Positions 59,272-64,000 of a stretch of 64,000 nucleotides of DNA are shown here, piece after piece. Both the position numbers and the translations under genes were made by a program. The stretch spans positions 2,494,601-2,558,600 of the forward strand of contig NZ_CP090364.1 of the NCBI RefSeq assembly GCF_021432065.1, read 5' to 3'. The first letter of the stretch is position 1. Every line of letters begins with the position of its first letter. The notes below the pieces were generated by a model. The model did no database searches, was not told the origin of the DNA, and was given only the letters and a program-made list of their open reading frames with translations. Source of the DNA: Photobacterium sp. TLY01. GTDB lineage: Bacteria > Pseudomonadota > Gammaproteobacteria > Enterobacterales > Vibrionaceae.

Positions 59272-60417
59272 TTAACCGGTCAGGTCGTCAAAGAACTTTT
59301 TCACGCCGTCGAAGAAACCTTCCGAGCGCGGCTTGTGCTTTTTAGCATCAGAGCCTGCCAGGGTGTTCTCAAACTCTTGCAGCAGTTCTTTCTGGCGCGA
59401 GCTCAGGTTCACCGGGGTTTCAACCACCAGCTTACAGATCAGATCACCAACTGCGCCGCCACGGACAGACTTCACGCCTTTACCGCGCATCCGGAACATG
59501 CGTCCGGTCTGGGTTTCCGTCGGTACTTTCAGGCTGACACGACCATCGAGTGTCGGAACTTCCACTTCGCCGCCCAGTGCCGCCATCGTAAAGCTGACTG
59601 GCACCTCGCAGTAGAGGTTGTTCCCGTCACGCTCGAAAATTGCGTGTTTCTGTACATGCACCTGAACGTACAGATCCCCGGCTGGTGCGCCGAACTCGCC
59701 GGCTTCACCTTCACCAGTCAGGCGAATACGGTCGCCCGTATCGACACCGGCAGGGATCTTGACCGACAAGGTTTTGGTTTCCTGAACCCGGCCCTGACCA
59801 TGACACTTACCGCAAGGATCGGTAATGATCTTGCCGCGACCATGACAGTGAGGACAGGTTTGCTGGACTGCAAAGAAACCCTGACGCATCTGCACCTGAC
59901 CAGCACCATGACATGTGCCGCAAGTCGTTGGCGAGGAACCTTTCTTCGCACCTGAGCCTTCACAGGTATCACAGTTGACCAGGGTTGGAACGCGAATTTC
60001 CTTGGTGCAGCCGCGTACCGCTTCTTCCAGCGTCAGCTCCATGTTGTAGCGTAAATCGGCGCCGCGCTGCGCACGGTGCTGACCTCCACCCCGACGGCCA
60101 CCGCCACCAAAGATATCGCCGAACACATCGCCAAAGATGTCGCTGAAATCTGCGCCGCCGCCGAAGCCGCCACCGCCGCCCATGCCACCTTGTTCAAAGG
60201 CAGCATGGCCATACTGATCGTAGGCCGCTTTCTTCTGCGGATCGGTCAGAATTTCATAGGCGGTTTTCACTTCTTTGAATTTGTCCGCCGCTGTATCGTC
60301 GCCCGGATTACGGTCCGGGTGGTACTTCATCGCCAGACGTTTGTAGGCCTTTTTGATGTCACGCTCACCGGCGTCACGGCCTACGCCTAGCACTTCGTAA
60401 AAATCACGTTTTGACAT
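59272..60417 (-). CDS. dnaJ: DnaJ, Hsp40 co-chaperone
   Basis: Delivers substrates to DnaK and stimulates its ATPase. It has 381 residues: J domain at about 1-70 with HPD at 33-35 (KYHPDRNPG), the Gly/Phe-rich region ([21 protein letters not shown]), four CxxCxGxG zinc repeats ([32 protein letters not shown]) and the C-terminal domain. It lies 86 bp after dnaK; that spacer carries an 8-bp hairpin ACGGGCGT / ACGCCCGT (60446-60475) with a 14-nt loop. Confidence 0.98.
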   Translation of the reverse strand: MSKRDFYEVLGVGRDAGERDIKKAYKRLAMKYHPDRNPGDDTAADKFKEVKTAYEILTDPQKKAAYDQYGHAAFEQGGMGGGGGFGGGADFSDIFGDVFGDIFGGGGRRGGGQHRAQRGADLRYNMELTLEEAVRGCTKEIRVPTLVNCDTCEGSGAKKGSSPTTCGTCHGAGQVQMRQGFFAVQQTCPHCHGRGKIITDPCGKCHGQGRVQETKTLSVKIPAGVDTGDRIRLTGEGEAGEFGAPAGDLYVQVHVQKHAIFERDGNNLYCEVPVSFTMAALGGEVEVPTLDGRVSLKVPTETQTGRMFRMRGKGVKSVRGGAVGDLICKLVVETPVNLSSRQKELLQEFENTLAGSDAKKHKPRSEGFFDGVKKFFDDLTG

Positions 60418-60503
60418 AGTTAAACTGTCACCTGCTTATACAGCTACGGGCGTAAGAGTATCCCCAAACGCCCGTGCCCAAATAAGATTATGAATTCACA
60501 CTC

Positions 60504-62417
60504 TTATTTTTTATCGTCTTTTACTTCTTCGAACTCGGCGTCTACCACATCATCGTCTTTCGACTGAGTCTGTTCACCGCTGTCCGCTTGCTGAGCCTGA
60601 GCTTGCTGCTGGGCAATTTCCATCAGCTTCTGAGAAGCCGCAATCAGTGCCTGTACTTTGGCATCAATCGCTTCTTTATCTTCGCCTTTACGTGCTGTTT
60701 CCAGTTCAGAAACCGCGGCTTCAATCTTCTCTTTCTCATCCGCTGGCAGTGCGTCGCCCGCTTCTTCGATTTGCTTACGTGTACCGTGTACCAGCTGATC
60801 AGCCTGGTTACGGGCAGAAACTAACTCTTCGAACTTCTTGTCCGCTTCTTTGTTCGCTTCTGCTTCCTGAACCATTTTCTCGATTTCGTCGTCGCTCAGA
60901 CCGCCAGATGCCTGGATCGTGATCTTCTGCTCTTTGCCTGTGCTCTTGTCTTTGGCAGACACGTGCAGGATACCGTCAGCATCCAGGTCAAAGATAACTT
61001 CGATCTGAGGCATACCGCGAGGCGCCGGCTGAATACCTTCCAGGTTGAACTGACCCAGGGACTTGTTAAAGTTCGCCTGCTTACGCTCACCCTGCAGCAC
61101 ATGAATCGTTACCGCATTCTGGTTGTCTTCTGCTGTCGAGAACACTTGCTCCGCTTTGGTCGGAATCGTGGTGTTCTTCTCGATCAGCTTGGTCATCACG
61201 CCACCCATGGTCTCGATACCCAGAGACAGCGGGGTCACGTCCAGCAGCAGAACGTCTTTCACGTCGCCAGCCAGTACACCACCCTGAACCGCAGCACCCA
61301 CGGCAACAGCTTCGTCCGGGTTGACGTCTTTACGGGCTTCTTTGCCGAAGAACTCAGCGACTTTGGCCTGAACCATAGGCATACGCGTCTGACCACCCAC
61401 CAGGATGACGTCCGTGATTTCGCCGACAGACAGGTCTGCGTCAGCCAGGGCCACTTTCATTGGCTCCAGAGAACGCTGTACCAGATCTTCAACCAGTGAC
61501 TCCAGCTTGGCGCGGGTCACTTTGATGTTCATGTGCTTAGGACCTGTCGCATCTGCAGTGATGTATGGCAGGTTCACGTCAGTCTGCTGAGCAGAAGACA
61601 GCTCAATTTTCGCTTTCTCTGCCGCTTCTTTCAGACGCTGCATTGCCAGTGGATCTTTACGCAGATCGATGGCCTGATCTTTCTTGAATTCGTCAACCAA
61701 GTAGTTAATCAGACGGTTATCGAAGTCTTCACCACCCAGGTGTGTGTCACCGTTGGTTGCCAGAACTTCAAAGGTTTTCTCGCCTTCTACTTCATCAATC
61801 TCGATGATTGAGATATCGAACGTACCACCACCCAGGTCGTATACCGCAATCGTGCGGTCACCGCCTTGCTTGTCCAGGCCGTAAGCCAGTGCAGCCGCAG
61901 TTGGTTCGTTGATGATACGCTTCACTTCCAGACCCGCGATGCGGCCGGCATCTTTCGTTGCCTGACGCTGAGCATCGTTGAAGTACGCAGGAACAGTGAT
62001 CACTGCGCCGGTTACTTTCTCGCCCAGGTAGTCTTCAGCGGTTTTCTTCATTTTCTTCAGCACTTCTGCTGAAACCTGAGGCGCGGCCATTTTCTGACCT
62101 TTCGCTTCCACCCAAGCATCACCGTTGTCAGCTTTCACAATTTTGAAAGGCATGATTTCGATATCGCGCTGTACTTCTTCGTCTTCGAAGCGGCGACCGA
62201 TCAGACGCTTGATGGCATACAGGGTATTTTCTGGGTTTGTCACCGCCTGACGTTTCGCAGGCTGACCGACCAGTGTTTCGCCATCTTGTGTATAGGCGAT
62301 GATAGACGGCGTCGTGCGATCACCCTCTGCGTTCTCAATAACGCGTGGCTTATCACCATCCAGTACAGCTACACATGAGTTGGTTGTACCCAAGTCAATA
62401 CCAATGATTTTACCCAT
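60504..62417 (-). CDS. dnaK: DnaK, Hsp70 chaperone
   Basis: Main cytoplasmic Hsp70, 637 residues (E. coli 638). Nucleotide-binding domain 1-385 ([40 protein letters not shown]), linker [19 protein letters not shown], and substrate-binding domain ending in a Gln/Ala-rich tail ([10 protein letters not shown]) and acidic EEVKDDKK. It has its own sigma-32-like promoter and a terminator between grpE and dnaK. dnaJ follows. Confidence 0.98.
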   Translation of the reverse strand: MGKIIGIDLGTTNSCVAVLDGDKPRVIENAEGDRTTPSIIAYTQDGETLVGQPAKRQAVTNPENTLYAIKRLIGRRFEDEEVQRDIEIMPFKIVKADNGDAWVEAKGQKMAAPQVSAEVLKKMKKTAEDYLGEKVTGAVITVPAYFNDAQRQATKDAGRIAGLEVKRIINEPTAAALAYGLDKQGGDRTIAVYDLGGGTFDISIIEIDEVEGEKTFEVLATNGDTHLGGEDFDNRLINYLVDEFKKDQAIDLRKDPLAMQRLKEAAEKAKIELSSAQQTDVNLPYITADATGPKHMNIKVTRAKLESLVEDLVQRSLEPMKVALADADLSVGEITDVILVGGQTRMPMVQAKVAEFFGKEARKDVNPDEAVAVGAAVQGGVLAGDVKDVLLLDVTPLSLGIETMGGVMTKLIEKNTTIPTKAEQVFSTAEDNQNAVTIHVLQGERKQANFNKSLGQFNLEGIQPAPRGMPQIEVIFDLDADGILHVSAKDKSTGKEQKITIQASGGLSDDEIEKMVQEAEANKEADKKFEELVSARNQADQLVHGTRKQIEEAGDALPADEKEKIEAAVSELETARKGEDKEAIDAKVQALIAASQKLMEIAQQQAQAQQADSGEQTQSKDDDVVDAEFEEVKDDKK

Positions 62418-62526
62418 CTGGCTTTCTCCGAAATTCGTTGGTTTACTGGCTTCGTTCTGCGCATTGCAGAATCGAGCATCGGGGCCAAGGCCCTCAATTA
62501 ATTCAATGACACTATCGTATGACTAC

Positions 62527-62558
62527 TAAATAAGGCCATCAGAGACCTTTTCAAGGGG
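62527..62558 (-). promoter_or_regulatory. Sigma-32-like heat-shock promoter of dnaK
   Basis: On the minus strand CTTGAAA (62549-62555) and CCTTATTTA (62527-62535) are 13 bp apart, and the -10 is followed by GTAGTC as in the E. coli dnaK P1 region. It starts about 110 bp before the dnaK ATG. Confidence 0.78.
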
Positions 62559-62569
62559 CAGGTCGAAAA

Positions 62570-62601
62570 AAATGTAAAAAATAAAACCCACCAGAGTGGG
62601 C
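62570..62601 (-). terminator. Terminator after grpE
   Basis: On the minus strand CCCAC / GTGGG with a 4-nt loop (62587-62600), followed by TTTTATTTTTT. It lies between grpE and the dnaK promoter, so the two transcription units are separate. Confidence 0.8.
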
Positions 62602-62631
62602 TTTCATTTCTCTGTCTGCCCGCCAGGCTGA

Positions 62632-63255
62632 TCAGGCCTGAGTATCCACATTGCTGCCCGGTGCAGCCTTCGCGACCATCACCATCGCCGGACGCACCAC
62701 TCGGCCGTTCAGCGCATAACCTTTTTGCAGCACCATCATCACAGTGTTCGGTGCATGCTCTGCGCTTTCCTGCATCGACATCGCCTGGTGGAATTCAGGG
62801 TTGAAGGCTTCGCCCATCGGGTTAATCGCTTTCAGGCCGAATTTCTCTACCGTGTCGGTCATGGTTTTTAAGGTCAGCTCAACGCCTTCCAGCATTGGCT
62901 TGAGCGCTTCGTCGGTTTTATCCGCCAGTTCCAGCGCACGCTCCATGTTGTCGATCACAGGTAGCAATTCACCGGCAAACTTTTCCAGTGCAAATTTACG
63001 GGCCTTGTCGATTTCCTGCTCGGTACGACGGCGCATATTTTCCATATCAGCGCGGGCGCGCAGCACAGAGTCCTGCTGCTCTTTCACTGTGGCTTCACTG
63101 GCTGCCAGCGCGGCTTCCAGTTCTTCAATACGCGACAGTGCCAATTCGTCCAGCGTCAGTTCTTCTGCGCTGTCTGCGGCCGCTTCAGCCTCTGCTGCTT
63201 CTGTCTGCGCCTGCTGCAGTTCTTCTTCGTTCAACACTTCGTCTTTCTTGCTCAT
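62632..63255 (-). CDS. grpE: GrpE, nucleotide exchange factor of DnaK
   Basis: Releases ADP from DnaK. It has 207 residues: an acidic N-terminal tail with glutamate/alanine runs, a long helix ([37 protein letters not shown]) and the C-terminal beta domain ([48 protein letters not shown]). Driven by a sigma-32-like promoter upstream; divergent from nadK. Confidence 0.97.
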   Translation of the reverse strand: MSKKDEVLNEEELQQAQTEAAEAEAAADSAEELTLDELALSRIEELEAALAASEATVKEQQDSVLRARADMENMRRRTEQEIDKARKFALEKFAGELLPVIDNMERALELADKTDEALKPMLEGVELTLKTMTDTVEKFGLKAINPMGEAFNPEFHQAMSMQESAEHAPNTVMMVLQKGYALNGRVVRPAMVMVAKAAPGSNVDTQA

Positions 63256-63353
63256 GCTTTCGCTACTCCGCTAAGCTCAAAAAGGGTGATATTCATGGCC
63301 GGTGGGTTACGCAAAGCGCAGCTTGCCGGCCACTATTAAAACGTGATGGGCAT

Positions 63354-63383
63354 ATTATGGGGATGAAGTTCAACGATTCAACC
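63354..63383 (-). promoter_or_regulatory. Sigma-32-like heat-shock promoter of grpE
   Basis: On the minus strand GTTGAAT (63376-63382) and CCCCATAAT (63354-63362) are 13 bp apart, close to the sigma-32 consensus CTTGAAA / CCCCATnT. The grpE ATG is about 100 bp downstream. Confidence 0.78.
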
Positions 63384-63410
63384 CGATATCGACGACAAAG
63401 GGCGACATTT

Positions 63411-63431
63411 CCTTAGCGCTAAGGCTATACT
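63411..63431 (+). promoter_or_regulatory. nadK -10 with a perfect 14-bp palindrome
   Basis: TATACT (63426-63431) is a clear -10, 30 bp upstream of the nadK ATG. CCTTAGCGCTAAGG (63411-63424), a perfect 14-bp palindrome, fills the spacer directly before it, where a repressor would block polymerase. Confidence 0.5.
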
Positions 63432-63461
63432 GGCCCCATTCTTACCCGTTGGATCAAGGAC

Positions 63462-64000
63462 ATGACGCGCCCGTTTGAAATCATCGCCCTGGTTGGCAAA
63501 CCGAGAAATCCTGACGCGCTGCACACGCACACCAGCCTGTACAACTGGCTGACCGCCAAAGGCTACCAAGTTCTGGTGGATCACCGTCTTGCCCATGATC
63601 TGGATGTGCCCGCCGAAGCGCTGTGCGATTTGCTCACCATCGGCGACCGCGCCAGCCTGGCCATTGTCGTCGGGGGTGACGGTAACATGTTAGGCGCCGC
63701 ACGGGTACTCTCGCGCTTTGATATCTCAGTGATCGGCGTGAACCGGGGCAATCTGGGCTTCCTGACCGATCTAGATCCGGACAACTTCGAGCAGGAACTG
63801 GAAAAGGTGTTGGACGGCGAATTCGTCACCGAACAGCGTTTCCTGCTGGAAGCCGAGGTTCACCGCCATGGCCAGATAAAAAGCCGCAATACAGCGCTTA
63901 ATGAAGCTGTGCTGCACCCGGACAAAATCGCCCATATGATCGAGTTCGAGGTCTATATCGATGAAAGCTTTGCCTTTTCGCAGCGCTCCGACGGCCTGAT
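63462..64000 (+). CDS. nadK: NadK, NAD kinase (partial, C-terminus outside window)
   Basis: Phosphorylates NAD to NADP in the cytoplasm. The first 179 codons are visible from the ATG at 63462 (AAGGAC upstream), starting [20 protein letters not shown]. Catalytic motifs are [13 protein letters not shown] and the NE/D motif in [13 protein letters not shown] at the edge starts the substrate-binding part. Divergent from grpE, the usual neighbourhood (grpE/nadK/recN). Confidence 0.96.
   Translation, partial: MTRPFEIIALVGKPRNPDALHTHTSLYNWLTAKGYQVLVDHRLAHDLDVPAEALCDLLTIGDRASLAIVVGGDGNMLGAARVLSRFDISVIGVNRGNLGFLTDLDPDNFEQELEKVLDGEFVTEQRFLLEAEVHRHGQIKSRNTALNEAVLHPDKIAHMIEFEVYIDESFAFSQRSDGL

Overview
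The window is a gene-dense, about 50% GC chromosomal segment from a gammaproteobacterium of the family Vibrionaceae. The order phoB-phoR-pstS / ppx-ppk1 / pstC-pstA-pstB-phoU is, from memory, that of Vibrio cholerae chromosome 1, and two proteases carry GlyGly-CTERM sorting tails typical of vibrios and relatives. Photobacterium or a close genus is my best guess, but genus level cannot be proved from sequence alone. No rRNA, tRNA, CRISPR array, prophage or insertion sequence was seen. The window starts inside ispG and ends inside nadK.

Layout. 1-7.2 kb (minus strand): ispG, rodZ, pilW (pilF-type pilotin), rlmN, ndk and two adjacent, divergent copies of pepB. 7.5-14.0 kb (minus): the full iron-sulfur operon iscR-iscS-iscU-iscA-hscB-hscA-fdx-iscX behind two abutting IscR operators, plus trmJ. 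14.2-15.0 kb: suhB, with a boxA-like element in its leader. 15.1-20.7 kb (minus): queA-tgt-yajC-secD-secF. 20.7-23.3 kb: two tandem secreted trypsin-like proteases with rhombosortase tails, lying between queA and acpH. 24.4-27.5 kb: glyoxylate shunt genes aceB-aceA. 28.1-29.7 kb: divergent oxyR and a 2-Cys peroxiredoxin, followed by a four-copy 20-bp repeat. 29.9-31.6 kb: cutC and ppk2. 31.7-44.8 kb: the phosphate regulon and polyphosphate block. 44.9-51.1 kb: sbcDC and rdgC. 51.2-56.2 kb: nfeD-qmcA, trhP, a 4Fe-4S ferredoxin and mepA. 56.6-59.2 kb: a type IV minor-pilin cluster. 59.3-64 kb: dnaJ, dnaK, grpE and partial nadK.

How the parts work together. The Pho block is coherent: PhoR/PhoB sense phosphate limitation, PhoB boxes with correctly spaced -10 hexamers sit before phoB and pstC, Pst imports phosphate, and PPK1, PPX and (nearby) PPK2 make and use polyphosphate. 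The isc promoter shows classical IscR feedback. Two sigma-32-like promoters drive grpE and dnaK(J) separately, with a terminator between them. OxyR sits next to its likely peroxiredoxin target.

Most of the window is conserved housekeeping DNA, and I found no clearly new multi-gene system. The items most worth a second look are small: a well-led small membrane-protein ORF interrupted by a TGA at codon 4 (54424-54597), the suhB boxA leader, the tandem pepB pair, the protease pair between queA and acpH, the repeat array behind the peroxiredoxin, a perfect palindrome in the nadK promoter, and the long AT-rich aceB upstream region with an inverted repeat.
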